A stretch of 64,000 nucleotides of DNA from Myxococcota bacterium (GCA_028277885.1 JANQFK010000022.1:302052-366051), one strand, 5' to 3'; shown: positions 38,009 through 46,891, numbered from the stretch's first letter. A program made the numbers and translations. Notes: generated by a model not told the origin, from the sequence alone.

Positions 38009-38936
38009 GCCGCACGGCCTCGGCGAGGAGCTCCGGCTCGACGTTGCCGCCCGAGAGCAGTACCGCGCAGCGGCCGCGGCCCTCGCGCAGCGCCACCGCG
38101 AGGGGGGCCGCGCCCGAGGGCTCGAGCACCAGACGCAGCTCCCGCAGCGCCCACGCCATGGCGTCGAGCATCTCCTCGTCTCCCACGAGCTCGATGCGCG
38201 AGACGTGCTTCTGGACCACGGGGAAGGTGATGCGGCCGGGCGTGCGCACGCGCAGCCCGTCGGCGAGGGTGCGGGGCGGCGGCACCTTGCGGCGCTCGCC
38301 GGCCGCCAGGGAGAGCGCGGTGTCGTTGCCGGTGTCGGGCTCGACGCCCACGAGCTCGGCCTCGGGGCGCAGCGCCGCCAGCACCACGGCGCTGCCGGCC
38401 ATCAGGCCGCCGCCGCTCACCGGGCAGTAGAAGCGCTCGAAGCCCTCGCAGGCGTCCTCCACCAGCTCGAGGGTGGCGGTGCCCTGCCCCGCCGCCACGA
38501 AGGGATCGTCGAAGGGCTCGACCAGGAAGTAGCCGCGCTCGGCCGCGATCCCGGCGGCGACGCGCTCGCGCTCGTCGCTGTCCGGCGCGACCTCGATCAC
38601 CTCGGCGCCGTCCGCGCGGGTGCGGGAGAGCTTGAGCGCCGGCGCGTCCTCGGGCATCACCACCACGGCGGGCAGGCGCAGCACCGCGGCGGCCCGCGCC
38701 ACCGCCTGGGCGTGGTTGCCCGAGGAGTGGGCCACCACGCCGGGACAGCCCTCGGGCAGGCTCAGCATGCGGTTGAAGGCCCCGCGCAGCTTGAAGGCGC
38801 CCGTGGGCTGGAGCGACTCGGGCTTCAGCAGCAGCTCGGCGTCGCCGGCGCGCCGGCGCAGCAGCGGGGTGTGGAGCACGTAGGGCGCGATGCGGCGGTG
38901 GGCGAGCCGGACGCTCTCGAGATCGATCGCCGCCAC
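38001..38936 (-). CDS. PLP-dependent threonine/serine dehydratase family
   Basis: 311 aa from GTG 38936. Fold-type II PLP enzyme: PLP-Lys in LQPTGAFKLRGAF, HSSGNHAQAVA, glycine loop SGGGLMAGSA, and the late LLSGGNVEP. Deaminates threonine or serine to a 2-oxoacid, or acts as a racemase of the same family. No C-terminal ACT domain, so a catabolic rather than feedback-regulated type. Its product could feed the neighbouring 2-oxoacid:ferredoxin oxidoreductase. Confidence 0.88.
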   Translation of the reverse strand: MAAIDLESVRLAHRRIAPYVLHTPLLRRRAGDAELLLKPESLQPTGAFKLRGAFNRMLSLPEGCPGVVAHSSGNHAQAVARAAAVLRLPAVVVMPEDAPALKLSRTRADGAEVIEVAPDSDERERVAAGIAAERGYFLVEPFDDPFVAAGQGTATLELVEDACEGFERFYCPVSGGGLMAGSAVVLAALRPEAELVGVEPDTGNDTALSLAAGERRKVPPPRTLADGLRVRTPGRITFPVVQKHVSRIELVGDEEMLDAMAWALRELRLVLEPSGAAPLAVALREGRGRCAVLLSGGNVEPELLAEAVRRG

Positions 38937-38948
38937 GGGGTCGGCGCC

Positions 38949-39635
38949 TCAGGGACGCGGCGCGGCGGTGGACGAGAGGGACTGCCCGGTGCCCTCGGGC
39001 GCGATGCCCGGGGAGTCGCCGTTGCCGTAGACCGCCTCCTCGAGGCGGTCGAGTCGGCCGCGCAGGGCCTCGAGCTCCGAGAGCGCGTCGCGCAGCTCGG
39101 AGCGGGCGCTCGAGCCGAGCTCGAGCCCGCCGGGGTCGAGCCCGGCGCCCGGGCCCTCCTCGACGGGCGCGTTCGGGCGGGTGACGTGTCGCACCACCCG
39201 CTCCGACAGGCCGTCGATGCGCGGGATGATCTCGCCCAGGGAGCCCGACTGGATGAAGATCGAGCGCGCGTCCCGGGGGTCGCCGCCCGAGACGCTCACG
39301 CAGTGGACGTCGAGGCTGGCACCCTCGCCGAAGCGCGTGAAGGAGCCGAACAGCACGTAGTCGGCGCCGGCGCCCTGGCCCGCCGCGCGGGCCTGCTCGG
39401 CATCCGTGGTGGCCTGGGCGGGGTCGTCGACGCGCACCACGGAGACGCTCGACTGGCGGGCCAGCCGCGAGGTCAGCATGTCGGCCAGGCCGTCGCGCAG
39501 GTAGGCGTGGCTCTCGACGCTGTGCACCACCATGGGCAGCACCGCGATGCGCACCGGCGGACGGGCCGCAGAGCTCGCGCTCCAGAGGACCGCGATCGCG
39601 AGGCCCGCCACCAGCGCGCGCCCCCAGGACTCCAT
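38949..39635 (-). CDS. Secreted FlgO/TolB-N-like protein
   Basis: 228 aa from ATG 39635 (GAAGG upstream). Signal peptide (ALVAGLAIAVLWSASSAA), then RIAVLPMVVHS...YLRDGLADMLTSRLARQ and ADYVLFGSFTRFGEG, the layout of FlgO / TolB N-terminal-like lipoprotein-associated domains, and a C-terminal coiled coil (SELEALRGRLDRLEEAV). Probable outer-membrane or periplasmic assembly role; no flagellar genes are adjacent. Divergent from the HAMP protein (163-bp gap; nothing recognised in it). Confidence 0.7.
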   Translation of the reverse strand: MESWGRALVAGLAIAVLWSASSAARPPVRIAVLPMVVHSVESHAYLRDGLADMLTSRLARQSSVSVVRVDDPAQATTDAEQARAAGQGAGADYVLFGSFTRFGEGASLDVHCVSVSGGDPRDARSIFIQSGSLGEIIPRIDGLSERVVRHVTRPNAPVEEGPGAGLDPGGLELGSSARSELRDALSELEALRGRLDRLEEAVYGNGDSPGIAPEGTGQSLSSTAAPRP

Positions 39636-39798
39636 GCGGCCTTCGCTCACCGGTTTCCGCTCTCGCAGGGTCGCGGCTCCGGCGCGACGGGAGACTCCCG
39701 CGCCCCCAGGAGCCGGATCGTTGGTGGGTCTATCAGGCACGGGGAGGGGGGTCAACCGGCCGTCCCCCGGGGCCTTCAGGTCGGGAGGCGATGGGCCG

Positions 39799-40317
39799 AT
39801 GAGGCGCCCGGAGGCGAATCCCTTGGCTCGAGAACCCAACGCCGGCTTCTTCACCCTGAACCCCCGGCGGAAGTCCTGGAACCTGCTCCAGCGACCAGAC
39901 CTCCAGCTGCGGCTGCCCGCCTACCTGCTGGCCCTCACCCTGGCCTTCGTCGGCCTGCTCTCGGCCCACACCTGGGACGTGTACGGGCGGCTCTTCGCGC
40001 GGGCCGTGGCCGAGTCGAACCAGCCCGCCTGGTTCGAGCGCACCCTGAGCGCCCAGACCGGTGACTTCGCCCTGGTGTGGGGCGCCATCACCCTCGCCTA
40101 CGTGCTCTCGGTGGTGATCCTGTGCGTCGCCTACGTGCACCGGATGGTGGGCCCCCTGGTCCCCCTGCGCCGACACCTCGAGGCGATGAAGAACGGCGAC
40201 TTCTCGGTTCGCACGCACCTGCGCAGCCGCGACGCCTTCCAGGAGCTGGCCGAGGAGCTGAACGAGCTCACCGCCGCCCTCGCCGACGCCGAGAAGCGCG
40301 AGCGCGCCCAGGGCTGA
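39799..40317 (+). CDS. Membrane protein with HAMP domain
   Basis: 172 aa. Two membrane helices (~38-56 and ~92-113) flank a short periplasmic loop, followed by a HAMP linker (RMVGPLVPLRRHLEAMKNGD, then ELAEELNELTAALADAEK) and an abrupt end. No kinase, cyclase or methyl-accepting domain follows, so it would transmit a signal to a separate partner, or be a truncated receptor. GGGAGG lies 10 nt before ATG 39799. Confidence 0.78.
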   Translation: MRRPEANPLAREPNAGFFTLNPRRKSWNLLQRPDLQLRLPAYLLALTLAFVGLLSAHTWDVYGRLFARAVAESNQPAWFERTLSAQTGDFALVWGAITLAYVLSVVILCVAYVHRMVGPLVPLRRHLEAMKNGDFSVRTHLRSRDAFQELAEELNELTAALADAEKRERAQG

Positions 40318-40329
40318 GGGCGCCTCAGC
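40313..40329. terminator. Bidirectional hairpin containing both stop codons
   Basis: GCTGAGG / CCTCAGC, 7-bp stem with loop GCG. The TGA of the HAMP gene (40315-40317) and the TGA of the minus-strand FGGY kinase gene (40325-40327) lie in the two arms, as at 37990-38008. Confidence 0.5.
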
Positions 40330-41737
40330 GCGCCCGCACGCGCGCGACGGCCTCGCGCCAGCGCTCGCGATCGGGGCGACCCGCGGGCTCGACCCGCGCA
40401 CGCGGTCGCCAGGTGCGCGCCAGGGCCCCCGGCTCGCGCCACAGCCCGATGCCGTGCCCCGCCGCGAGGGCGGCGCCGAGGGCGCTGGCCTCGCGCTCGG
40501 GCGAGACCTCCACGGCGCGTCCGCAGGCGTCGGCCACCGCCTGCACGAGCCAGGCGTTGTCCGTCATGCCGCCGTCGGCGCGCAGCACCTCGATCCTCGT
40601 GCCGGCGTCCGACTCGGCGGCCTCGACGAGCTCCGCGGTCCGCGCCGCCACGCCCTCGAGCACCGCGCGCACCAGCTCGGCGCGGCCGCTGCCGCGGGTC
40701 AGCCCCAGGAACGCGCCCCGCGCCGCGTAGTCCCAGGAAGGCGTGCCGAGACCGAGGAGCGCGGGCACGAACACCACGCCGCCGGTGTCCGCGCACGCCC
40801 TCGCCAGGGCCTCGGACTCCCCGACGCCCTCGATCACCCCGAGATCGCGGAGCCACGCCACGCAGCCGCCGGCGCACAGCTCCGAGGCCTCGAGGGCGAA
40901 GCGCGTCTCCCCGCCGATCCTCCAGGCGAACACGGGGAAGGTGCCGCTCGGGCCGAGGGGCCCGGTGAAGGCCGGCGCGGGCCCGATCATCACCTCCAGC
41001 ATCGCGCTGGTGCCGAGGGTGAGCTTCGCGTCGCCCGGCTCGAGGCAGCCCTGGCCGAGGAGCGAGGCCTGCTGGTCGCCGAGCCGCCCGGCCAGGGGCG
41101 GCGCGCCGGGCAGCCGGCTCGCCGCGCCGCGCACCTCCGCGGACCCGGCCACCTCGGGCAGCATGGCGGCGGGAATGCCGAGGTCGGCCAGCCGCGCGCT
41201 CGCCCAGCGGCCGTCCGCGCCGAGCAGGCCCGTGGCGCCGGCACCCGAGACGTCCGTGACGTGCACCGCTCCCTCGCTCAGCACCCAGCCGAGCCAGGCG
41301 TCCACGGTTCCGAAGCAGAGATCCCGCCCACGCGCGGGGTCCACGGCGTCGAGGACGTCGAGCAGCTTCGGTGCGGACTGGTTGGGCGCGAAGGCATGGC
41401 CCCGCTCGCGCAGGCTCGCGCAGCGCCGCAGGGTGCGGAGGTCCTGCCAGCCCTGGGCGGGAGCGATTGGCTCGCCGCCGGCGCGGTCCCACACCACCGT
41501 GGTGGCGCGCTGGCCGGTGAGCCCGACGGCCGCGACCGGGCCGGCCTCGGCGAGCACGGCCCGCGCGAGCTCGAGGACGCTGTCGGCGAGGGCCCGGGCG
41601 TCGAGCTCGACGCGCCCGGGCCCGGGGTGGCTCGCCGGCGCGGGACGCGCGCGCTCGGCCACCACCCGCGGCGCGTCGTCGACCACCGCCGCGCGGACGC
41701 GACTGGTGCCGGCATCGATGGCCAGCACGCGCGTCAC
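40325..41737 (-). CDS. FGGY-family carbohydrate kinase (glycerol-kinase-like)
   Basis: 470 aa from GTG 41737. FGGY features: VLAIDAGTSRVRAAVVD (phosphate 1 motif), LTGQRATTVVWDRAG, GDQQASLLGQGC and a late LRADGGMTDNAWLVQAVADA. Phosphorylates a polyol or sugar; the AIDAGT and QW/GWQD patterns are compatible with glycerol kinase, but the diagnostic segments are divergent. Next to an alkyl-DHAP-synthase-like gene, which would fit glycerolipid metabolism. Confidence 0.85.
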   Translation of the reverse strand: MTRVLAIDAGTSRVRAAVVDDAPRVVAERARPAPASHPGPGRVELDARALADSVLELARAVLAEAGPVAAVGLTGQRATTVVWDRAGGEPIAPAQGWQDLRTLRRCASLRERGHAFAPNQSAPKLLDVLDAVDPARGRDLCFGTVDAWLGWVLSEGAVHVTDVSGAGATGLLGADGRWASARLADLGIPAAMLPEVAGSAEVRGAASRLPGAPPLAGRLGDQQASLLGQGCLEPGDAKLTLGTSAMLEVMIGPAPAFTGPLGPSGTFPVFAWRIGGETRFALEASELCAGGCVAWLRDLGVIEGVGESEALARACADTGGVVFVPALLGLGTPSWDYAARGAFLGLTRGSGRAELVRAVLEGVAARTAELVEAAESDAGTRIEVLRADGGMTDNAWLVQAVADACGRAVEVSPEREASALGAALAAGHGIGLWREPGALARTWRPRARVEPAGRPDRERWREAVARVRAR

Positions 41738-41761
41738 GGCCGCGGCGACGGCTCCCGCCCG

Positions 41762-41828
41762 CTAGCTGAGCGAGCCCTTCGGGCTCGCTTTGCGGCGGAA
41801 GCCGACCCATCCCGGGTCGGCCTCCTAG
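41762..41828 (+). repeat. Double-hairpin dispersed repeat, copy A
   Basis: 67-bp element in the 104-bp gap between the FGGY kinase start and the flavoenzyme stop. Hairpin 1: AGCGAGCCC / GGGCTCGCT, 9 bp, closed by a C(TTCG)G tetraloop; then linker TTGCGGCGGAA; hairpin 2: GCCGACCC / GGGTCGGC, 8 bp, loop ATCCC. CTAG at both ends. An inverted second copy lies at 48558-48622, about 62 of 65 bases identical. Confidence 0.85.
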
Positions 41829-41841
41829 CCCGCCGCACGGC

Positions 41842-43356
41842 TCACGGCCAGCCCACCGGGCCGAAGGGGCTCGGCAGCCCGAGCTTGCCGGGGTTGAGGA
41901 TGCCGTGGGGGTCGAGGACCCGCTTCACGCCGGCCAGCACCTCGAGCCCGGTGCCCAGGGCCTCGGCCACGAAGCGCGCCCGGTTCAGGCCGACGCCGTG
42001 GTGGTGGGAGAGCGAGCCGCCGCGCGCCAGCACGGCGCGGGTCGCGGCGTCCCACGCGTCGCGGTACCAGGCGTCCCCTCCCCCTCCGGCGCCTGCGGCG
42101 GGCCGTGCGGCCATGCTGAAGTAGAGGCACGCCCCGTCGGAGTAGGCGTGGCTCTGGTGGGCCGACACCGCGACGGTGTCCGGCAGGGCCCGGACCGCCT
42201 CCCCCACCGCAGCGTAGATCGACGCCAGCCGCGACCAGGGCGCCGAGATCTCGAGGGTGTCGGCAACGAGCCCGCGGGCGACGAGCTTCTCGAAGGGAAC
42301 CACCGAGAAGCGGTGCTGGAGCCAGCGCTCCACGAGGGCCTCGTCGAGGCGCTCCGCCGCGGCGCACTCGGCCTCGACGACGAGGAAGCCCGCGTCCACC
42401 AGCGCGGGCTCGCCCTCGTCGAGGGCGAGCAGCAGGCTGCGTCCCTCGGGCCCGCCGTGGCGCACCCCCTCGGTGGCGTCGTAGAGGCGCAGCGCCGCCG
42501 GCGTGGCGCCGCGGCGCAGGATTCGGCGGCAGGCCTCGAGGCCGTCCTCGAAGCGCTCGAACGCGAACGCGGCGCGGCGCTCGCCCGCGGGCCGGGGATG
42601 CACGCGCAGCTGCGCCTCGGTCACCACGCCGAGGACGCCCTCGCTGCCCACGAAGAGCTGGGTGAGGTCGGGGCCGGCGGCGGCGCGCGGGTGCCCGCCG
42701 GTGTGGACCACCCGGCCGTCGGCGAGCACCACCTCGAGGCCGGCCACCATGTCCTCGATCTTGCCGTAGCGCGTCGAGAGCTGGCCGGCGCCGCGGCAGG
42801 CGATCCAGCCCCCCACGGTGGAGAGCGCCAGGGACTGGGGCCAGTGGCCGGCGGTGAGCCCGTGCTCGCGCTGGAGCGCGTCCTCGAAGCGGTCGCCGAA
42901 GGTGCCCGGCCGCACGCGCACGAGCAGCGAGGCGTCGTCCACCTCGACCACTCCCGCGAGCCCGCACAGGTCGAGGACCACGCCGCCGTGGAGCGGCAGC
43001 GACGAGCCGCAGACCCCGCTGCGCCCGGCCGCCACCGTGACCGGCACCCGGGCCTCGTTGCAGAGTGCCAGCACGGCCGCGACCTCGTCGCGGCTCGTGG
43101 CTCGCGCCACGGCGGCGGCCCGCGCGGGGAGCGCCCCTTCCGCGGCCCAGAAGGCCGCCAGCGGCCACCAGTCGCGGCTGGCCTCGCCGAGCTGGGCGGG
43201 GTCCGTCACCACCTCGGCGCACGCGTCGCCGAGGCGCGCCAGCAGGGCCGCATCGGGCTCGACCCGCCGCGCGGCGATCCGCGCCGGCGCCGCACCCGGG
43301 TCGGCGAGCGCGATGGGCGGCGTCGGGCGCCCGGGCCCTCGCTCCGGCGCGCTCAC
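41842..43356 (-). CDS. FAD-binding oxidase, alkyl-dihydroxyacetonephosphate-synthase-like
   Basis: 504 aa from GTG 43356 (GGGGAGG upstream). VAO/PCMH flavoprotein: FAD-pyrophosphate region VTVAAGRSGVCGSSLPLHGG, RYGKIEDMVAGLEVVLADG, VGSEGVLGVVTEA. Near the C-terminus GGSLSHHHGVGLNRA carries the HHH motif typical of alkylglycerone-phosphate (alkyl-DHAP) synthase, the ether-bond-forming enzyme. Alternative: a glycolate/D-lactate-type oxidase, but those lack HHH. Neighbours are a glycerol-kinase-like gene and a membrane hydroxylase. Confidence 0.85.
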   Translation of the reverse strand: MSAPERGPGRPTPPIALADPGAAPARIAARRVEPDAALLARLGDACAEVVTDPAQLGEASRDWWPLAAFWAAEGALPARAAAVARATSRDEVAAVLALCNEARVPVTVAAGRSGVCGSSLPLHGGVVLDLCGLAGVVEVDDASLLVRVRPGTFGDRFEDALQREHGLTAGHWPQSLALSTVGGWIACRGAGQLSTRYGKIEDMVAGLEVVLADGRVVHTGGHPRAAAGPDLTQLFVGSEGVLGVVTEAQLRVHPRPAGERRAAFAFERFEDGLEACRRILRRGATPAALRLYDATEGVRHGGPEGRSLLLALDEGEPALVDAGFLVVEAECAAAERLDEALVERWLQHRFSVVPFEKLVARGLVADTLEISAPWSRLASIYAAVGEAVRALPDTVAVSAHQSHAYSDGACLYFSMAARPAAGAGGGGDAWYRDAWDAATRAVLARGGSLSHHHGVGLNRARFVAEALGTGLEVLAGVKRVLDPHGILNPGKLGLPSPFGPVGWP

Positions 43357-43398
43357 CCGGGCCTCCCCGGGGCTCGAGCCGCTTCGAGCTTCGGGCCC

Positions 43399-44373
43399 TC
43401 AAGCACCGGAATTCGCAGGGCGCCGCCCCACCCCCGCAGCTTCCGGCCCGGCCGCCTGCGCCCGCACCCGCGCCCACTGGAACGGCGAGGCCAGCAGCGC
43501 CCACAGGCCCATCGGGAACGCCGGCAGCGTCTCGATCCCGATGGCCTCCGGGGGCTCGCGGTCCGCCGGCAGCCAGCGGGTGCCGAACACGACGTCCCAG
43601 AGGATCAGGTTGCCGCCGTAGTTGTGGTTGGCCTCCTCGGCCCGGGGCGAGTGATGCCAGCGGTGCAGCTCCGCCATGCTGAAGACCCAGTTCAGCGGAC
43701 CCAGGCGCAGCGGCAGGTTCGAGTGCTGGAAGGCCCCGTGGATGGCCGAGAACAGCACCACCAGGGCGAGGCACGCCGGACCGCAGCCGAGCAGCGCGAG
43801 GGGCAGCATCTTGCCCGTCCCCACCAGCGCGAGGTCCACGGGATGGAAGCGCGCGGCGTTCAGCCAGTAGAGGCGCGGCGCGCTGTGGTGCACGGCATGG
43901 AAGCGCCACAGCCAGTCGCGCTCGTGCATGGAGCGGTGCACCCAGTACTCCACGAGCTCCGCCACCGCCAGGGCGAGGGGGAGCTGGGCGACGAGCGGCC
44001 AGTGCCCGGGCCAGAGCGTCACGCCGATGCGCTCGGAGAGCGCGAGGCCGGCCGCCGCGCAGGCGGCGAGGAGCGCGGGCTCGGCCAGCCGGTTGAGCAG
44101 CCCGTTGCCGGCCGCGAGGCCGATGTCGGCCGCCAGGTCGCCCTGGGAGTGCAGCCACGAGCGATGCAGCGGAACGACCCGCTCGAGCCCGGCGATCACC
44201 GCGTAGCCACCGATCAGGAAGGGCAGCACCGCGACGGCGGGCTCGACGCCCCGGGCGATCGTCCAGAGCGCCCCGCCCAGGGTCGCGGTCAGCACGACCG
44301 GAAAGACCGTCCAGGCGAAGACCCGCAGCGCGACGGGCTCCGGGGCGGGCAAGGCGACGGTCTGGGACGGCAT
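43399..44373 (-). CDS. Fatty acid hydroxylase / sterol desaturase superfamily membrane protein
   Basis: 324 aa. Several membrane helices and the di-iron histidine boxes HRSMH, HAVHHS, FQHSN and HRWHHS in the spacing of the fatty-acid-hydroxylase superfamily (sterol desaturases, alkylglycerol monooxygenase). Introduces oxygen into a lipid substrate with O2 and a reductant. ATG 44373 follows GGGAGC. With the alkyl-DHAP-synthase-like gene 42 nt downstream it hints at ether-lipid or sterol modification. Confidence 0.85.
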   Translation of the reverse strand: MPSQTVALPAPEPVALRVFAWTVFPVVLTATLGGALWTIARGVEPAVAVLPFLIGGYAVIAGLERVVPLHRSWLHSQGDLAADIGLAAGNGLLNRLAEPALLAACAAAGLALSERIGVTLWPGHWPLVAQLPLALAVAELVEYWVHRSMHERDWLWRFHAVHHSAPRLYWLNAARFHPVDLALVGTGKMLPLALLGCGPACLALVVLFSAIHGAFQHSNLPLRLGPLNWVFSMAELHRWHHSPRAEEANHNYGGNLILWDVVFGTRWLPADREPPEAIGIETLPAFPMGLWALLASPFQWARVRAQAAGPEAAGVGRRPANSGA

Positions 44374-44452
44374 CGGCGGGCTCCCGCTCCGGGGTCGACG
44401 CCCGCCGGAGCCTGTGGCTCCGGGTCAACGGGGACGGGCGTCGTTCCGATCC

Positions 44453-44458
44453 TATCCT
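44453..44458. promoter_or_regulatory. Possible bidirectional -10 region
   Basis: GATCCTATCCTAGGAGA holds TATCCT on the plus strand and two overlapping TAGGAT boxes on the minus strand, in the 134-bp gap between the divergent hydroxylase (44373) and M20 carboxypeptidase (44508) genes. No -35 recognised. Confidence 0.3.
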
Positions 44459-44507
44459 AGGAGAGGAGGCTCCGGCTCGACCGGGGCCCGGAGAGGAGTG
44501 CCACTCG

Positions 44508-45710
44508 ATGACCCCCGCCCAGGCGGCGCACCGGGAGTCCGGGCCGGTCGGGCCGAGCGAGGCCGCCGGCCGCGTGCGCGACTGGCTCGAGGCGCGACGC
44601 GACGAGATGATCGACTGGGTGGAGCGCCTGGCGCGCCTCGAGTCGCCCTCGTCGGATCCGGGCAGCCAGGACCCCGTGTTCGCCGTCCTCGCCGCCGAGC
44701 TCGCGGAGCGGGGCTTCCGGACCCGACGCCTGCGCGGCCGGGCGACGGGCGGTGCCCTCTGGGCGAGCCGGCGCGGCCGCGAGCGCGGCCGGCCGCGCCA
44801 GCTCCTGCTGGGCCACGTCGACACGGTCTGGCCCCGCGGCAGCCTCGAGACCCTGCCCCTGCGGCGCGAGGGCGAGCGCCTGAGCGGCCCCGGCGTCTAC
44901 GACATGAAGGGCGGGCTCACCCAGATGGTCTTCGCCCTGCGCGCCCTCGAGGCCCTCGGCCTCGCCCCCGCCCTCGAGCCGGTGGTGCTGCTGAACGCCG
45001 ACGAGGAGATCGGCAGCCCCGAGACCGGCCGCCACGTGCGCCGGCTGGCACCCTTCGCCGAGCGCGCGTTCGTGATGGAGCCCTCCCTCGGCCCCGAGGG
45101 CCGGCTCAAGACCGCGCGCAAGGGCGTCGGCCGCTTCCGGCTGCGCGTGGTGGGACGCGCCGCCCACGCGGGCCTCGACCCCGAGGCCGGCGTGAGCGCC
45201 ATCCTCGAGCTCTCCCACGTGATCCAGCACCTCCAGGCCCTGGCGGACCGGGAGCGCGGCGTCACCGTCAACGTGGGCGTCGTCGAGGGAGGCCTCGGGC
45301 CCAACGTGGTGGCCCCCGAGGCCCGGGCCCGGGTGGAGGCGCGCGTGCTCTCGGCGGCGGACGCCGGGCGCGTGGAGGCGGCGATCCGAGCGCTGCCCCC
45401 CACCCTGCCCGGCGCCCGGATCGAGGTCGAGGGCGGCTTCGCGAAGGCCCCCATGGAGCCGACGCCGCGCAACCGCGCGCTCTTCGAGCGGGCGCGGAGC
45501 CACGCCGCGGCGCTCGGCTTCGAGCTCGGCGAGGGCACCGCGGGCGGCGCCTCGGACGGCAACACCACGAGCCTCTTCACCGCTACCCTCGACGGCCTCG
45601 GAGCGGTGGGCGGCGGGGCCCACGCGCCCGACGAGTTCCTCGACACCGGAAGGCTCGCGGAGCGGGCCGCGCTCCTGGCCCTGCTGCTCGTCTCCCCGCC
45701 GGCAGCCTGA
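44508..45710 (+). CDS. M20 metallopeptidase, glutamate carboxypeptidase (CPG2)-like
   Basis: 400 aa. M20A di-zinc residues: LLLGHVDTVW (His, Asp), GPGVYDMKGGL (bridging Asp), LLNADEEIGS (catalytic and metal Glu), late THSP-equivalent GGGAHAPDEFLDT (His). Typical of carboxypeptidase G2, which removes C-terminal Glu from folates and peptides. No signal peptide evident. GAGAGGAG (44491-44498) supports ATG 44508. Confidence 0.88.
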   Translation: MTPAQAAHRESGPVGPSEAAGRVRDWLEARRDEMIDWVERLARLESPSSDPGSQDPVFAVLAAELAERGFRTRRLRGRATGGALWASRRGRERGRPRQLLLGHVDTVWPRGSLETLPLRREGERLSGPGVYDMKGGLTQMVFALRALEALGLAPALEPVVLLNADEEIGSPETGRHVRRLAPFAERAFVMEPSLGPEGRLKTARKGVGRFRLRVVGRAAHAGLDPEAGVSAILELSHVIQHLQALADRERGVTVNVGVVEGGLGPNVVAPEARARVEARVLSAADAGRVEAAIRALPPTLPGARIEVEGGFAKAPMEPTPRNRALFERARSHAAALGFELGEGTAGGASDGNTTSLFTATLDGLGAVGGGAHAPDEFLDTGRLAERAALLALLLVSPPAA

Positions 45711-45718
45711 GGCCCTCG

Positions 45719-45752
45719 CGGCCGGCAGCTCGAGTCGGCCGGCAGCTCGAGT
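45719..45752 (+). repeat. 17-bp tandem direct repeat
   Basis: CGGCCGGCAGCTCGAGT twice in tandem (45719-45735 and 45736-45752), identical, in the 58-bp gap before the Gfo/Idh/MocA start. Could be a binding site pair or simple slippage. Confidence 0.9.
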
Positions 45753-45768
45753 CAAGTGGGAGGAAGGC

Positions 45769-46878
45769 GTGCCGAAGCCCCCGATCCGCATGGGGTTCCT
45801 CGGCTGCGGCCGCATCGCCGACCTGCAGTGCCTGGGCTACCTCGAGCACCCGGACGCCGAGATCGTGGCGGTCTGCGACCTCGACGAGGCGGCGGCCCGG
45901 CGCCGCGCCGAGGCCTGGGGGGCGCGCCGCGTCCACGTCGACCCGGAGAAGCTCTTCGCGGATCCGGAGGTCGACGCGGTGGAGATCCTGACGCCCCACC
46001 ACCTCCACGAGGCCCACGCGGTGGCGGCCCTCCAGGCCGGCAAGCACGTCTCGCTCCAGAAGCCCCCCACCCGCACCCTGGCGGAGCTCGACCGCGTGGA
46101 GGCCGCGGCCGCGCGCAGCGGGCGCGTGCTGCGGGTGGTCGAGAACTTCATGCACTACGAGCCCCACCGGAAGGCCCTCGAGCTCATCGAGGCCGGCGCC
46201 ATCGGGACGCCGCTCTCGGTGCGGGTGAAGACCGCGGCCGGCCGCTTCGGCGACGGCTGGGAGGTGACGCCCGAGACCCAGGCCTGGCGCCTCGACCCGG
46301 CCCGCTGCGGCGGCGGCGCCACCACCTTCGACCACGGCTACCACTGCTTCCAGATGGGCCGCCTGTTCGTGCCCGCCCCGGTGGAGCGGGTCCACGCCTT
46401 CGTGCACTGGACCCGCCTCGGCGACGACGCCTGGATCGACGGGCCGGCCCTGGTCTCCTGGCGCTACGCCGGCGACCCGCCGCGCCACGGCTCCTGGGAG
46501 GTGATCGCCTCCACCGGGATGCGGGTGCCCTCGAAGTACTACGTCTCCGACGACCGCGTGGAGGTCCGCGGCAGCGAGGGGATCGTCTGGGTGAACCGCT
46601 GCACCGGGCGGCTGCTCGAGGAGCCGTCCCTGGTGGTCTACCGCGAGGGCGAGACCCGGGCCTTCCACGACCTCGCCACGGACTGGGCGGACTCCTTCCG
46701 GGCCGCCGGGCGCGAGCTCGTGGACGCCCTCGCCGAGGGCCGCCCCGCGAGCCAGACCCTGGCGGACGCGCGCCAGACCCTCGCCTTCGCGCTGGCCGCC
46801 GCGCGCAGCGCCGCCGAGGGGCGCGAGGTGGCGATCGACGAGATCCTGGCGGACCCCGACGCCTCGGCGGCGAGGTAG
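45769..46878 (+). CDS. Gfo/Idh/MocA-family oxidoreductase
   Basis: 369 aa from GTG 45769 (GGGAGGAAGG just upstream). NAD(P)-binding MGFLGCGRIADLQCLGYLE, then EIVAVCDLDEAAA, LTPHHLHEAHAVAALQAGKH (GKHV block, EKP replaced by QKP in LQKPPTRTLAELD), and a C-terminal GFO_IDH_MocA_C-like domain with GGGATTFDHGYHCFQMG holding the catalytic His. QKP in place of the usual EKP is a modest oddity. Sugar or cyclitol oxidation likely. Confidence 0.87.
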   Translation: MPKPPIRMGFLGCGRIADLQCLGYLEHPDAEIVAVCDLDEAAARRRAEAWGARRVHVDPEKLFADPEVDAVEILTPHHLHEAHAVAALQAGKHVSLQKPPTRTLAELDRVEAAAARSGRVLRVVENFMHYEPHRKALELIEAGAIGTPLSVRVKTAAGRFGDGWEVTPETQAWRLDPARCGGGATTFDHGYHCFQMGRLFVPAPVERVHAFVHWTRLGDDAWIDGPALVSWRYAGDPPRHGSWEVIASTGMRVPSKYYVSDDRVEVRGSEGIVWVNRCTGRLLEEPSLVVYREGETRAFHDLATDWADSFRAAGRELVDALAEGRPASQTLADARQTLAFALAAARSAAEGREVAIDEILADPDASAAR

Positions 46879-46891
46879 GGGCTGGGCGACG

